In this document: positions 23,376-32,809 of the stretch, piece by piece
Layout of the letters: each line of letters begins with the position of its first letter
Position numbering within the stretch: position 1 is the stretch's first letter
Source: Ferrimonas kyonanensis DSM 18153
Lineage (GTDB): Bacteria; Pseudomonadota; Gammaproteobacteria; Enterobacterales; Shewanellaceae
Direction of reading: 5' to 3'
NCBI RefSeq assembly: GCF_000425405.1
Contig: NZ_KE384363.1
Span: forward strand, 248,001 to 312,000
DNA length: 64,000 bases
Translations under genes and position numbers: made by a program
Notes under the pieces: generated by a model
Databases searched by the model: none
What the model saw: only the letters and a program-made list of their open reading frames with translations
What the model was told of the DNA's origin: nothing

Positions 23376-24707
23376 ATGTTTACCGACCCTCTCGTGTTAG
23401 CCGCTCTGGGCGTTACCTTTCTCATCGCTGTGGCCATTGGCTGGCTGGGGCAGTCCAGCGGCCGGCGACAAGCCGAACACCGGTCGGTAACCCTGGAAGC
23501 CACCAACGAACAACTGGCGGAACAACTGGAACGACACGACAACCGCCTGCAGCATAAAGAACAGGAGCTAAATCAACTGCACAGTGCCCTGGCGGACAGC
23601 CGCGCCCGGGAGGAATCCCTGCGTCATCAAGTGCAGCAGGCTCTGGACAGCGAAAAGCGCCTCACTCTGCAGTTTGAAAACCTGGCCAACCGAATTTTCG
23701 ACAACAAAAGCCAACAATTGAGTGAGCAAAGCCAGTCTCAACTCAGTGCCGTACTGACCCCGTTGCAGCAACAACTGGATGGCTTTCGCAAACAGGTTCA
23801 GGACAGCTACACCTCGGAAGCCAAAGAGCGTTTCGCCCTCAAGCATCAGTTGGACGATCTCAAGGCCATGAACCTGAAGATGAGTGAAGATGCCCTCAAC
23901 CTGACCAAAGCCCTCAAGGGCGACAATAAGGCCATGGGCAACTGGGGCGAAGTGGTGCTGGCACGATTGCTGACTCAGAGTGGCCTGAGGGAAGGCCACG
24001 AATACGACACTCAGGCCGCGCTGAAACAGGACGACGGCAAACGCTACCAACCCGATGTCATTGTGCACCTGCCCGACGACAAAGATGTGGTGATCGATTC
24101 CAAGGTGTCGCTGGTGGGGTACGAGCGTTTCTTCAACGCCGAGGACGACGACGATCGTCAGCGCGGCCTGAGAGACCACCTGGCATCAGTACGGGCCCAT
24201 ATCAAAGGCCTGTCCGACAAGGACTACCAGCAGCTTAACGGCATTCGAACCCTGGACTACGTATTGATGTTCATTCCGGTTGAACCGGCCTTCCTGGCCG
24301 CCATTGAATCGGATCCAGAATTGGTAAATTTTGCCTTGGAGCGGAACATTTTGCTCACCAGCCCCACTAATCTGATGGTGGCCCTGAGAACCATCAACAA
24401 CCTGTGGCGGTTTGAGTACCAGAGTCGCAATGCCCAGGAGATCGCCGCTCAGGCGGGAAAAATCTACGACAAGCTGGTGGGCTTTTCCGATGACCTGCTC
24501 AAAGTGGGGCGGGCACTGGATACGGCTCAGGGCAGTTACCAGAAAGCCCTGGGCAAGTTCTCCTCCGGTCGCGGCAACCTGCTTCGTCAGGCGGAGCAGA
24601 TGAAGCAACTGGGGGCCACCACCAGCAAACAGCCGCAGGCGGCCCTGGTGGACGACGCCCTCAACCCGATGCTGGATCACAGGGACGCGGTTGACACAAA
24701 AGAGTAA
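23376..24707 (+). CDS. rmuC: DNA recombination protein RmuC
   Basis: RmuC limits inversions and other rearrangements at short inverted repeats and has a nuclease-like fold. The 443-residue protein has an N-terminal membrane helix (about 6-24), a coiled coil (about 28-115) and the RmuC domain (about 150-410) with GNWGEVVLARLLTQSGLREG and the acidic DVVIDSKVSLVGYERF. Length is typical. AGGTG precedes the ATG at 23376. Confidence 0.93.
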   Translation: MFTDPLVLAALGVTFLIAVAIGWLGQSSGRRQAEHRSVTLEATNEQLAEQLERHDNRLQHKEQELNQLHSALADSRAREESLRHQVQQALDSEKRLTLQFENLANRIFDNKSQQLSEQSQSQLSAVLTPLQQQLDGFRKQVQDSYTSEAKERFALKHQLDDLKAMNLKMSEDALNLTKALKGDNKAMGNWGEVVLARLLTQSGLREGHEYDTQAALKQDDGKRYQPDVIVHLPDDKDVVIDSKVSLVGYERFFNAEDDDDRQRGLRDHLASVRAHIKGLSDKDYQQLNGIRTLDYVLMFIPVEPAFLAAIESDPELVNFALERNILLTSPTNLMVALRTINNLWRFEYQSRNAQEIAAQAGKIYDKLVGFSDDLLKVGRALDTAQGSYQKALGKFSSGRGNLLRQAEQMKQLGATTSKQPQAALVDDALNPMLDHRDAVDTKE

Positions 24708-24754
24708 CCCTACCTGGACTACACTGAGTCCTGGTGGCAGCAGAAGGACGAACT

Positions 24755-26650
24755 ATGGCCCGGATTGGCTGGATGATCATCACACTGTTTTGGGCTGGCT
24801 TACTGTCGGCCCAGCCGGTCTTATCGCCGCAGCAACAGCACTATCAACAGGCGCTGGCGGCACTGAAACAGGGTGACAACGACGAGTTCCGCCGGTTACG
24901 AAACCAGCTCAAAGACTACCCGCTGCAGCCTTACCTGGACTTTGAACACCGCTCCGGCCAGATGCATAAGCTGACCGCCCAGCAGGCGGTGGAAATTCTC
25001 TCCTCCCTGACCGATACGCCGCTGTATGACCGCTTTAAACACCGCTACCTGGTTCAGGCGGGCAAACAGAAGCGCTGGTCGATCTTCCTCAGCATCAGTC
25101 CTCAACCTCCCCGTAACACCGATCTACGCTGCTACTATTACCGAGCCCGGCTGGCTGAAGGGGACATCGACACCGCCTGGTCTGGCGCCCATGATCTGTG
25201 GCTGACCGACCGCAGCCTGCCGGATGCCTGTACGCCACTGCTGCGTGCCTGGCAAAAAGCCGGCCAGCGCAACAACGCCATCATCTGGCAGCGAATGCTG
25301 CTGACCTTTGAAGGCAATCAAGGCCAGCGACTGGCGTACCTGAACACCCTGCTGTCCCGCAGCTGGCGCGAGCGCGGCGACCTGCTGGTTCGCCTGTATC
25401 AACACCCGAAAGAGATTCGCCAGCGCACCACCATCAAACGCCAGCATAAACAGGCCCAGCAGATCGCCGCCGTGACCCTGTACCGACTGGCGCGTCGTGC
25501 TCCGGAATACGCCCTCAAGCATTACCTGCGCTGGCAGGGGCAGCTCGGTGAGCATGAAAGCAAGGTTCGGACCCGAATCGTACGTTTTGCCCTGGCCGAT
25601 AACCTGTGGACCCCGGAGCTGGCGCAACTGATGGAGTCCTTCCCACAAGACGAGTTGATCGTGCTTCGCACCCGCCAGCTGATCGCCCGCGGCGACTGGC
25701 AGGCCATCAACCACTGGCTGGCCCGAATTCAGAACACCGAAGCCGACGACTGGCAATACTGGCGTGCCCGAGCCATGGAGGAACTGGCCCTGACCGAGGA
25801 GGCCGATGCCGCCTACCGAGCCCTGGCCAAACGCCGCAGCTACTATGGCTTCCTGGCAGCGCAGCGGCTGGGGCTGCCCTACCGCATGAACCAAACCCTG
25901 CCTGAGGATGATCCGCAACTGACCGCCAGGGTGTCGACACTGGCGTCGGTACAACGCATTGGCGAGTTGCTCGCCCTTGACGATCACCGCGCCGCCCGCA
26001 GTGAGTGGCGCTGGCAACTGCTGCGAGCCAACAAGACGCAGCAGTGGGCCCTGACCCGACTGGCGTATACGCAGGGCTGGCACTACCTGAGTGTCCAGGG
26101 CACCATCACCGCCAAGAGCTGGGACGCGGTCCCCTGGCGTTTTCCCGACGCCTACGGCGATGACTTTTCCCACTTTGCCCGCCAGCAACAACTGGACGAC
26201 ACCCTGCTCAGGGCCGTTGCCCGAAGGGAGAGTGCCCTCTACCCGCTGGCCCGCTCCGGTGCCAATGCCTATGGCCTGATGCAACTGCTGCCCACCACCG
26301 CCAAACAGGTGGCTCGCCAGCAAAAGCTGCGCTATTCCGGCGCCCGATCGCTGTATCAGCCCAGATTCAATATTCAGCTTGGCAGTGCCTACCTGAAACA
26401 ACTGATGGATCAATACCAGGACAACCGCATCCTGACGGCTGCCGCTTACAACGCCGGTCCAAGCCGGGTTAAGCGCTGGCTAAAGAATAGCGATGGCAAG
26501 TTGGCCATGGATCAGTTCGTGGACACCATCCCCTACCGGGAGACCCGGGACTACGTCAAAGCCATCCTTAGCTACCAGTTAATCTATCGAACCCTGCAAC
26601 AACGGCCCTCGGACCTGGTGAGCCAAGCGGAATGGCAGCGGCGCTACTAA
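24755..26650 (+). CDS. slt: Soluble lytic murein transglycosylase Slt
   Basis: Slt cuts the glycan between MurNAc and GlcNAc, leaving 1,6-anhydroMurNAc, in the periplasm. From the ATG at 24755 (AAGGA upstream) it has 631 residues: a signal peptide (about 1-20), a long alpha-superhelical ring, and a C-terminal SLT domain with catalytic glutamate near residue 492 (AVARRESALYPLARSGANAY), GLMQLLPTTAKQVA and ILTAAAYNAGPSRVKRW. An earlier start at 24734 would add 7 residues. Length is close to E. coli Slt70. Confidence 0.93.
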   Translation: MARIGWMIITLFWAGLLSAQPVLSPQQQHYQQALAALKQGDNDEFRRLRNQLKDYPLQPYLDFEHRSGQMHKLTAQQAVEILSSLTDTPLYDRFKHRYLVQAGKQKRWSIFLSISPQPPRNTDLRCYYYRARLAEGDIDTAWSGAHDLWLTDRSLPDACTPLLRAWQKAGQRNNAIIWQRMLLTFEGNQGQRLAYLNTLLSRSWRERGDLLVRLYQHPKEIRQRTTIKRQHKQAQQIAAVTLYRLARRAPEYALKHYLRWQGQLGEHESKVRTRIVRFALADNLWTPELAQLMESFPQDELIVLRTRQLIARGDWQAINHWLARIQNTEADDWQYWRARAMEELALTEEADAAYRALAKRRSYYGFLAAQRLGLPYRMNQTLPEDDPQLTARVSTLASVQRIGELLALDDHRAARSEWRWQLLRANKTQQWALTRLAYTQGWHYLSVQGTITAKSWDAVPWRFPDAYGDDFSHFARQQQLDDTLLRAVARRESALYPLARSGANAYGLMQLLPTTAKQVARQQKLRYSGARSLYQPRFNIQLGSAYLKQLMDQYQDNRILTAAAYNAGPSRVKRWLKNSDGKLAMDQFVDTIPYRETRDYVKAILSYQLIYRTLQQRPSDLVSQAEWQRRY

Positions 26651-26712
26651 AGCCTCCCACGCCGATAAAGCTGAACTATTCTTGTTGAAGCTGAATCAAC
26701 AAGGAGTGTTCG

Positions 26713-27621
26713 ATGCCGCAATCTCTGGAACCGGTGATTCACCAGTTACAACAGGTGCTGCTGGACAAACCCGTCGCCATTCGGCTGGCCCTCACCTGCC
26801 TGATTGCCCGAGGGCACCTGCTGATTGAAGACCTCCCCGGCATGGGCAAAACCACCCTGTCCTACGCCCTGGCTCGTACCCTGGGTCTGAGCCACCAGCG
26901 GGTGCAGTTCACCGCCGACATGCTGCCGGCGGATCTCATCGGCGTGTCCATTTATACCACGCCAAAGCAGCAGTTTGAGTTTCATCCCGGCCCCCTGTTC
27001 AGTCAGTTGGTGCTGGCCGACGAGGTCAACCGAGCCAGCCCCAAGACTCAGAGTGCCCTGCTGGAAGCGATGGCCGAAGGTCAGGTCTCCACCGACGGCA
27101 TTACCCGGGCATTGCCGCAACCCTTCTTTGTCATCGCCACCCAAAACCCCATGGAGCAATCCGGTACCTTTCCCCTGCCGGAATCGCAGCTGGATCGCTT
27201 TATGATGAAACTGAGCCTGGGCTACCCCAGCCTGGAAGCGGAAAAGCAGCTGCTAACCGGTCAGCATCTGGCCGACAGTGGTGACCGCCTCAGCGCCCTG
27301 ATGGGGCCGGCGCAGCTGCAGCAGCTGCAGCAACAGGCCGACCAAGTCGGTGTCGCCGATATGGTGCTGGATTACCTGCTTGAGTTGATTCAGGCCAGCC
27401 GCAATGGCCATCAGGGCACGACGCCACTGTCCCCGCGCTGCAGCCGGGCACTGTTGGCTGCCACCAAGGCCTGGGCCCTGCTGCACGGTCGCAGCTTTGC
27501 CGTGCCGGATGACGTGCAGGCGGTGTTTACCGCGGTCACCGAACACCGGCTCGAAGCCGGTCATCATCGCGGCAACGGCCGGGCCCAATCCCTGCTGGAG
27601 GCGGTTAACCCGATACGCTGA
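26713..27621 (+). CDS. MoxR-family AAA+ ATPase
   Basis: The 302-residue protein has Walker A LPGMGKTTL (41-49), Walker B LVLADE (99-104), the MoxR stretch ATQNPMEQSGTFPLPESQLD and an AAA lid. MoxR proteins act as chaperone-like ATPases, often with a DUF58 and a transglutaminase or VWA partner, as here. AAGGAG precedes the ATG. The next gene overlaps by one base. Confidence 0.9.
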   Translation: MPQSLEPVIHQLQQVLLDKPVAIRLALTCLIARGHLLIEDLPGMGKTTLSYALARTLGLSHQRVQFTADMLPADLIGVSIYTTPKQQFEFHPGPLFSQLVLADEVNRASPKTQSALLEAMAEGQVSTDGITRALPQPFFVIATQNPMEQSGTFPLPESQLDRFMMKLSLGYPSLEAEKQLLTGQHLADSGDRLSALMGPAQLQQLQQQADQVGVADMVLDYLLELIQASRNGHQGTTPLSPRCSRALLAATKAWALLHGRSFAVPDDVQAVFTAVTEHRLEAGHHRGNGRAQSLLEAVNPIR

Positions 27622-28547
27622 TGACTCTGTCGTTCTGGCGGCGGCCGCCGCTGCAAGCCTGCCCGCAACGGACCCTGAGCCACAATGACATCCTGATTGT
27701 GCCCACCCGTTTCGGGGTGCTGTTTCTGGCGCTATCGCTGGTGCTGTTCCTGTTTGGCTCCAACTACCAGAACAATTTGATACTGATGTTGGCATTTCTG
27801 ATGTTCAGCCTGTTCAGCTCCTGCCTGCTGATCTGTTACCGCAACCTGGCCGGAGTCACCCTTCGCCCTCAACCTGCCTCCGGCGTCCACGCCGGTGATC
27901 CGGTGCACTTTCCCATTAACTTGTCCGGCAGTGGCCACAACTACCACCTGCAGCTGAGGTTTGTGCAAGGGGACAAACAACAGTTGCACGCCCTGTCCGC
28001 CACCCCCTCCCGACTGGACGTGCCCTGGCCCTCCAGCCAACGAGGGCCGCTGACTCCGCCTCCGCTGATCATCAGCAGCCGTTACCCCCTTGGCCTATGC
28101 CGAGTCTGGAGCCGCCTGACCCTGAATCAGACGGCCTGGATCTGGCCGCGCCCCCTGACCGAGGGCACCCCGGCGCCGCCCCAATCCCGGCCGAACCAGG
28201 GAGAGGACCGCCAATCAACAGGCGACGAGTTCGAGGGGCTCAAACCCTGGCAACGGGGCCACAGCCTCAGTCGAGTTGCCTGGAAGCAGCTGGCCCAGCA
28301 GCGAGGAATGCTGATCAAGCAGTTCGACGGCCCCAGCCCTAACCCGCAGTTGCTGACGGTGGACAGCCAGCACCCGCAACTGGAGCAACATCTCAGCGAA
28401 CTGACCGGACGGCTACAGCAACTGCACCAACAGGGGATCCCCGTTGGCCTGTCCACCCCTACCGAGACCCTGATGCCGAAACTGGGCCGGTCGCACCTGC
28501 ATCACTGCCTGACCCTACTGGCCCGAGTGGAACCCCATGATCCCTGA
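27621..28547 (+). CDS. DUF58 domain protein
   Basis: This 308-residue membrane protein has two helices near residues 33-75 and a C-terminal DUF58 domain with GDEFEGLKPWQRGHSLSRVAWKQLAQ. It is the middle gene of a MoxR-DUF58-transglutaminase operon, overlapping both neighbours. The biochemical function of the family is not established; a role in envelope protein folding or assembly is inferred from context. Confidence 0.85.
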   Translation: MTLSFWRRPPLQACPQRTLSHNDILIVPTRFGVLFLALSLVLFLFGSNYQNNLILMLAFLMFSLFSSCLLICYRNLAGVTLRPQPASGVHAGDPVHFPINLSGSGHNYHLQLRFVQGDKQQLHALSATPSRLDVPWPSSQRGPLTPPPLIISSRYPLGLCRVWSRLTLNQTAWIWPRPLTEGTPAPPQSRPNQGEDRQSTGDEFEGLKPWQRGHSLSRVAWKQLAQQRGMLIKQFDGPSPNPQLLTVDSQHPQLEQHLSELTGRLQQLHQQGIPVGLSTPTETLMPKLGRSHLHHCLTLLARVEPHDP

Positions 28548-30504
28548 GCCAACCCTGACCACCGTTGCCCTGCGCCAGACTCAAGGCTGGCTGCTGATGA
28601 CTCAGCAGATGCTGGTGATTCACCTGATCGGTATGGTGCCGAATTGGGCGCTGGCCATCGTCAACCTGTCACTGCTATGGAGCCTGGCCATCTTTCTTGG
28701 CAAGGTTCGGCGCCCTCCAACCTGGCTGCTGTTTACCCTGACCCTGACGGTTCTGCTGGCGCTGATCCCCATCTATCTTCAGCAGGGCATCGCTGTCACC
28801 CTGGGGATCATGATCGCCCTGAGTTACTGCCTCAAATCTCTGGAGGTACGCAGCCGCCGGGATATCCTGACCCTGGTGTTGGTGGGCTTTTTCCTCATCA
28901 CCCTCAGCCTGATTGAGCAGCAGTCCTGGCTAAAACTGATGTCAGCCCTGGCGCTGTTTATCCTCAACGCCACCATACTGCTGAGCCTGCATCGCCCCAT
29001 GAGTGCCCCCCACAACCTGAGAATGAGCCTGAAGCTGGTGCTGGGCAGCCTGCCAATGGCTGTGATTCTGTACCTGCTACTGCCACGATTAGAACCGCTG
29101 TGGCAACAACCTGTGGGTGGCCGCGCCAGCACCGGTTTAAGTGCCGAGCTGGCCTTGGGGGAGATTGCGCTGCTGACTCAATCCAATGAACCGGCCTTCA
29201 GCGCTCGCTTTACCCGGCCGCCTCAAGACCGTGACCTGTACTGGCGGGTGTGGATTCAGTCTCACTTTGACGGCCAGGTATGGCGGGCACAACCCACGCT
29301 GCCCCGCCGCTCACCGAATCACGAACAGGGGGACAGTCACCACGGCTACCAACTGCTCGGCTGGCCACAGACGGAGTTACGAATCCCCAGCCTGGCAGGC
29401 AGTCACAGTCGGGATGCCTCTCTGGGGCAAATCAGCGGCGATCTCTGGCAAAGGCTGTATCAATCCGGCTCACCGCAACTGACCTTTCGCTGGCAGCCGG
29501 GTCTCGCCCCCACGCCGGCCAAGGCCGGCCTGGACTACCTGCAGCTTCCCGAACACAGCAATCCCAGGACCCTGGCCTGGGGCCAACGGCTGCGCTCAGA
29601 GGGCCTGCCCCCCAGAGCCGTGCTGCAACGACTGCTGCTCTACTTCCAGCAGCAACCCTTTGTCTACACCCTCAGGCCGCCCGCCACCGGCCGCCACCAG
29701 GTGGATGACTTCCTGTTCACAACCCAAGCGGGATTCTGTGGCCACTACGCCAGCGCCACCGTGACCCTGTTGAGGGCGGCCGGAATTCCCGCTCGCCTGA
29801 TCAGTGGCTATCAAGGGGGACGCTGGTTGCCGGACGGCCGGCTGATGGTGCGCCAGCTCAATGCCCACGCCTGGGTGGAGTTCTGGGTCGAGGGAGCGGG
29901 CTGGCTGCGCAGTGACCCCACCCAGCAGGTATCACCGGACCGCATCGAGCAGTTGGGGCAGCAACGGCTGTTCCAGGCGTTGTCCTGGCCGACGTGGCTG
30001 CAAAACCCTGCCCTCACCGATTCCATGAACGCCCTGCTGGACCGCCTCGATTACCAGTGGCAACGCAGTGTGCTGGAGTTTGATAAACAGCAACAGCGGC
30101 AATGGCTGGCAGAACTGCTGGCCCACAGTGGCAGCCACCACATCCTGCTGCTGACCGCCGCGGTGCTGGCGACGCTGGCACTGATTCAACTGGGGCTGGC
30201 CGGCATGCTGCCTCGCTGGCGGCCGCCGGCATGGGAGCTGCTGCTGTGGCGACAACTGCGCCACCTATTGACTCGGCGGGGCCTGAGGGTAACGGCCAAC
30301 GCCTCCATGACCTCGATCATCCACGACGCTGCCATTCGCTGGCCCGGCGCCGCCGCCGACCTGGGGGCCTTTCAGCGCCGATTTGAGCAGTTACGCTATA
30401 ACCCGAACCCGGCTGGCGTCCCCCGGGGCCGGCGGCTTCTGTGGCACCGACTGCTGCGGATTCGACGCCACCTGGCCCGCGCCGCTGCCCACGAGCGAAG
30501 GTAG
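28537..30504 (+). CDS. TgpA-type membrane transglutaminase-like protein (DUF3488)
   Basis: The 655-residue protein has an N-terminal block of about six membrane helices (DUF3488, residues 15-190) and a periplasmic transglutaminase-like core. Its catalytic triad is C401 (AGFCGHYASA), H444 (LNAHAWVEF) and D460 (RSDPTQ). A further membrane helix near 535-555 and a C-terminal cytoplasmic DUF4129-like tail complete it. The Pseudomonas homologue TgpA is essential, with unknown substrate. It overlaps the DUF58 gene by 11 bases. The last ~135 bases of the gene recur in decayed form at 31107-31241. Confidence 0.88.
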   Translation: MIPEPTLTTVALRQTQGWLLMTQQMLVIHLIGMVPNWALAIVNLSLLWSLAIFLGKVRRPPTWLLFTLTLTVLLALIPIYLQQGIAVTLGIMIALSYCLKSLEVRSRRDILTLVLVGFFLITLSLIEQQSWLKLMSALALFILNATILLSLHRPMSAPHNLRMSLKLVLGSLPMAVILYLLLPRLEPLWQQPVGGRASTGLSAELALGEIALLTQSNEPAFSARFTRPPQDRDLYWRVWIQSHFDGQVWRAQPTLPRRSPNHEQGDSHHGYQLLGWPQTELRIPSLAGSHSRDASLGQISGDLWQRLYQSGSPQLTFRWQPGLAPTPAKAGLDYLQLPEHSNPRTLAWGQRLRSEGLPPRAVLQRLLLYFQQQPFVYTLRPPATGRHQVDDFLFTTQAGFCGHYASATVTLLRAAGIPARLISGYQGGRWLPDGRLMVRQLNAHAWVEFWVEGAGWLRSDPTQQVSPDRIEQLGQQRLFQALSWPTWLQNPALTDSMNALLDRLDYQWQRSVLEFDKQQQRQWLAELLAHSGSHHILLLTAAVLATLALIQLGLAGMLPRWRPPAWELLLWRQLRHLLTRRGLRVTANASMTSIIHDAAIRWPGAAADLGAFQRRFEQLRYNPNPAGVPRGRRLLWHRLLRIRRHLARAAAHERR

Positions 30505-30514
30505 CCATGGCGAC

Positions 30515-30679
30515 TCAGTGGTGATGCAGGTCGGCATCAATGTCTTTGTCGGTGAGTGATTCCGGCACGTCAAAGCGCCACTTTGCAAACCAGAGCCAAG
30601 CCGAAACGGCAACCAGTACAAACGTCAGTGTCAGGGTGAAATGAATTAATCCGGTAGTTGCGGTTGAAAATGCTGACAT
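30515..30679 (-). CDS. Small 54-residue membrane protein, unassigned
   Basis: On the minus strand the ATG at 30679 follows AAGGGAGGTG, an excellent ribosome site. The product is MSAFSTATTGLIHFTLTLTF... with one membrane helix (about 10-31), the aromatic edge WLWFAKWRF, and an acidic C-terminus ending DADLHHH. It ends 11 bases from the convergent transglutaminase gene. Size and shape recall small accessory subunits of respiratory complexes, but I recognise no family. Confidence 0.65.
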   Translation of the reverse strand: MSAFSTATTGLIHFTLTLTFVLVAVSAWLWFAKWRFDVPESLTDKDIDADLHHH

Positions 30680-31106
30680 AAACACCTCCCTTTTGCCCGA
30701 GGATTACGGAACAAAACCCAGTGACTTCAATCATGTTGGCGCTTTCCAATTCGATAACGGCAACCCGTTGGTTGCGATTGCAACGGCATCAGCCGGGCTC
30801 TGACAAGCACACTGTCCATAAACACAGCCCTTGTTCTACCTCGACGTTAAACCAAATAATTAGGCGATGCTGCCTAAATTTTAACCAATGAAGACACCGG
30901 CGGACCGGAGCGAGCGGCAGTCACCAGCTAACCACTGATGAGTAGGGCTTAGTTAATTGGCGTATTGCACGCCGCTTCAGGCATGGAAATCCGTCATACC
31001 TCGCTGTAAGGCCACCGGTTTTGGAGACCGTCGCATAGGCTCGGCCACTCAATGGGTTAACGGTTATCTGTAAAAAAACAGTGCATCGCAACGGCCGTTT
31101 CCGATG
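30680..31106. other. Intergenic stretch ahead of the duplicated fragment
   Basis: 427 bases with no supported gene. AT-rich promoter-like sequence for the minus-strand 54-residue gene lies at the left end. The rest shows no clear structure or similarity that I can name. Confidence 0.4.
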
Positions 31107-31241
31107 GTTTCAACGCCGATTTACGCAGTGACACTGCCACCCGAGACTGACCTGTGCCCGCTTAGGCCGGCGACGCCTGTGGCAGCGGCTGCTGCGAATT
31201 CGCCGCCATCTGACCCGCCCCCTGCCGACGGGCGGGAATAG
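31107..31241 (+). pseudogene. Decayed duplicate of the 3' end of the transglutaminase gene
   Basis: Bases 31109-31241 line up with 30371-30504 (end of the DUF3488/transglutaminase gene) over about 135 bases with a single one-base gap. The best part encodes GRRRLWQRLLRIRRHLTR against GRRLLWHRLLRIRRHLAR, and the TAG stop is also aligned. The copy has an in-frame TGA at 31129-31131 and no start, so it is a dead fragment. By eye about 70-75% of bases match, so the duplication is not recent. Confidence 0.7.
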
Positions 31242-31283
31242 TGGTGTATACTCAGCGCAAACCCTTTAAAAGAAAACAGATTG

Positions 31284-32693
31284 ATGACTGACGGCCCAAC
31301 TCTGCTGTGGCACGACTATGAAACTTGGGGCGCCAATCCAGCCCAGGATCGCCCGGCGCAATTCGCCGCCATCCGCACTGACCTGGATCTGAACCCCATT
31401 GGCGACCCGATTGAACTGTTCTGCCAACTGCCGGCTGACTACCTGCCCAGCCCAGAGGCGATGTTCATTACCGGTATTACTCCACAGCGAGCCAACCGCC
31501 TCGGCGACGTCGAAGCCCAGTTTATCGCCAAAGTTGAAGCCCAGATGGCCCAGCCAGGCACCTGCACCGTGGGATACAACTCCATCCGCTTCGACGATGA
31601 AGTGACCCGCTACACCCTGTATCGCAACTTCTTCGACCCCTACGCCCGCGAATGGCAGAACGGCAACAGCCGCTGGGACATCATCGACCTGGTCCGCGCT
31701 TGTTACGCCCTGCGTCCCGAAGGCATCGAGTGGCCACTGCGCGAAGACGGCAACCCCAGCTTCAAGTTGGAGCACCTGACCGCGGCCAATGGCCTGGACC
31801 ACGGCAACGCCCACGATGCGGTGTCCGACGTGGAAGCCACCATCGCCCTAGCCCGACTGATCAAAACCCATCAGCCCAAGCTGTACGACTGGTTTTTCTC
31901 CCTGCGCCGCAAACAAGCGGTCTCCAAGTTGGTGGACGTACTGGCGATGAAGCCGTTGCTGCACGTATCGTCACGTTTTCCCGCCAGCCAGGGCTGCGCC
32001 ACTCTGGTGATGCCGATGGCCTGGCACCCGGACAACCGCAATGCGGTGGTGGTGGTGGATTTGCACCAGGACATCACCCCGCTGCTGGAGTGGGACGCAG
32101 CGCGACTGAAACAGCGACTGTACACCCCCAGCCGGGAACTGGAACCGGGGGAACCTCGAGTGCCGGTGAAGCTGCTGCATTTCAATAAGAGCCCCTTTAT
32201 CGCGCCGGCGGCCACTCTGGAAGATCAGCAGGCCGAACGCCTGGGCCTGGACAAACAACGCTGTCGCGACAACTTCGCCCTGCTGCGTCGCCACCATCAG
32301 CAGGTTCGTGAAAAACTTACCGCCCTGTACAGTGACGACCGCGACGGTCGTGACGACCGCGACGTCGATCAGCAGTTGTACGGCGGCTTCTTCTCCGACG
32401 CCGATCGCAGCCAGATGGAACTGATACGCGCCACCGCTCCGGAGCACCTGGCGGCACTGAACCCGCAATTCAGCGACGCGCGCCTGGCGCCGCTGCTGTT
32501 CCGCTACCGCGCCCGCAACTACCCCTACACCCTGTCGGAGCAGGAGCAAAAGCGTTGGCAACTGCACTGTCAGGAAAGAATCAATGATCCGGAATACGCC
32601 ATGAAGCTGGAGCAGTTAGTGGAGACCCATCAACAAGATGAGACCAAAATGGCGTTGCTGAAATCCCTCTACCACCATCTTCAGTCACTGTAA
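31284..32693 (+). CDS. sbcB: Exodeoxyribonuclease I
   Basis: SbcB degrades single-stranded DNA 3' to 5' and works in recombination and mismatch repair. From the ATG at 31284 it has 469 residues: a DnaQ-type exonuclease domain (about 5-185) with metal residues D11 and E13 (HDYETWG), RFDDEVTRYTLYRNFFDPY and NAHDAVSDVEATIALA, then the SH3-like and helical ExoI domains with YGGFFSDADR and RYRARNYPYTL. Length is close to E. coli (475). A strong inverted repeat follows the stop. Confidence 0.95.
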   Translation: MTDGPTLLWHDYETWGANPAQDRPAQFAAIRTDLDLNPIGDPIELFCQLPADYLPSPEAMFITGITPQRANRLGDVEAQFIAKVEAQMAQPGTCTVGYNSIRFDDEVTRYTLYRNFFDPYAREWQNGNSRWDIIDLVRACYALRPEGIEWPLREDGNPSFKLEHLTAANGLDHGNAHDAVSDVEATIALARLIKTHQPKLYDWFFSLRRKQAVSKLVDVLAMKPLLHVSSRFPASQGCATLVMPMAWHPDNRNAVVVVDLHQDITPLLEWDAARLKQRLYTPSRELEPGEPRVPVKLLHFNKSPFIAPAATLEDQQAERLGLDKQRCRDNFALLRRHHQQVREKLTALYSDDRDGRDDRDVDQQLYGGFFSDADRSQMELIRATAPEHLAALNPQFSDARLAPLLFRYRARNYPYTLSEQEQKRWQLHCQERINDPEYAMKLEQLVETHQQDETKMALLKSLYHHLQSL

Positions 32694-32706
32694 ATCTGAG
32701 AAATGT

Positions 32707-32737
32707 CGCCCACTTCCCCTATATTTGGAAGTGGGCG
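32707..32737 (+). terminator. Hairpin after sbcB, without T-run
   Basis: CGCCCACTTCC (32707-32717) pairs perfectly with GGAAGTGGGCG (32727-32737). No T-run follows, so termination efficiency is unsure. Its right arm overlaps the left end of the CRP-like site of cdd. Confidence 0.5.
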
Positions 32738-32754
32738 TGATCGTGATCACATCA
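32733..32754. promoter_or_regulatory. CRP-like binding site upstream of cdd
   Basis: Within these 22 bases CGTGATCGTGATCACAT matches the CRP consensus core TGTGA-N6-TCACA at 9 of 10 positions. It lies 56 bases before the cdd start. In E. coli cdd is activated by cAMP-CRP, so the same control is expected. Confidence 0.7.
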
Positions 32755-32809
32755 GATTGATCAACAACTCCCTAAACTGTAATTCAGTTCCATAAATTGA
32801 GGATTGAGG

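Noticed and set aside
25124-26413. 429-codon minus-strand frame opposite slt
   Set aside because: Antisense shadow of a conserved lytic transglycosylase.
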